Assembly (NCBI GenBank): GCA_045595725.1
Contig: JAZOAY010000062.1
Span: 1 to 13,640 of the forward strand
Origin: SIG575 sp045595725
GTDB taxonomy: Bacteria > Bacillota > Clostridia > Oscillospirales > Acutalibacteraceae
Length of the DNA stretch: 13,640 nucleotides
Direction of reading: 5' to 3'
The notes under the pieces are model-generated. The model saw only the letters and a program-made list of their open reading frames with translations. It had not been told where the DNA came from and did no database searches. The translations under genes and the position numbers were made by a program. Shown one piece after another: positions 13,611 through 13,640 of the stretch. How positions within the stretch are numbered: the first letter of the stretch is position 1; each line of letters opens with the position of its first letter.

Positions 13611-13625
13611 ATTATAATCATTATA
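13611..13625 (-). promoter_or_regulatory. Possible -10 elements for the asp23-fakA-recG-luxS cluster
   Basis: Two exact TATAAT hexamers occur on the minus strand, at 13611-13616 and 13620-13625. For the nearer one the -35 position (13634-13639) reads CGATCC, a poor match. For the farther one the -35 would lie just outside the window. A promoter here is likely from its position but cannot be confirmed. Confidence 0.4.
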
Positions 13626-13640
13626 CTAAAGTCGGATCGT

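Noticed and set aside
1..13640. Prophage, transposon or defence-system genes
   Set aside because: No transposase, integrase, nuclease or toxin-antitoxin pair was found; every long ORF is assigned to a chromosomal family.

Overview
The window looks like part of the chromosome of a low-GC, spore-forming Clostridia bacterium, most likely of the Ruminococcaceae/Oscillospiraceae type. The reasons are AT-rich intergenic DNA, strong AGGAGG-like ribosome binding sites, a pro-sigma-K gene, a T-box-controlled threonyl-tRNA synthetase, the Asp23-FakA-RecG gene order of Firmicutes, and cytoplasmic-type glycosidases. This placement is inferred from gene content and style; no database search was possible.

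Layout from left to right. (1) Positions 1-182 hold the tail of an amidohydrolase-like gene, which converges on sigK (187-876, minus). (2) Positions 953-1277 hold a strong sigma-A promoter and two serine tRNA genes, UGA then GCU, each followed by a terminator-like hairpin. (3) Positions 1278-1421 hold an intergenic repeat built of degenerate heptamers with a conserved 22-bp end, then a strong GC-rich hairpin. (4) Positions 1426-2591 hold an XRE-type regulator (minus) with a promoter and a near-perfect 16-bp palindrome at its predicted start of transcription. (5) Positions 2630-4949 hold thrS (minus) with its terminator, a complete T-box leader (specifier ACC) and a near-consensus promoter. (6) Positions 4960-8909 hold a GH3 beta-glucosidase-like gene and a GH20 beta-N-acetylhexosaminidase-like gene (plus), separated by a terminator-like hairpin. 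(7) Positions 8914-13625 hold a minus-strand cluster asp23-fakA-recG-luxS, tightly spaced and ending at a terminator that can serve both strands.

How the genes work together. The right-hand cluster is housekeeping: an Asp23/Gls24 protein, the fatty-acid kinase catalytic subunit FakA, the recombination helicase RecG and the AI-2/methyl-cycle enzyme LuxS. The gaps are 14, 12 and 5 bases, and the ribosome binding sites lie in or beside the preceding stop codons. thrS is controlled by uncharged tRNA-Thr. The two glycosidases lack signal peptides and probably degrade imported oligosaccharides or recycled amino-sugar material. sigK is uninterrupted and keeps its pro-sequence.

No clearly new multi-gene system is visible. 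The least ordinary signals are non-coding. The first is a dispersed repeat present twice, at 1278-1387 and in reverse at 9007-9065, where heptamer arrays run in phase into a shared 22-bp end; the second copy overlaps the luxS stop codon. The second is the palindrome and direct repeat in front of the XRE gene.
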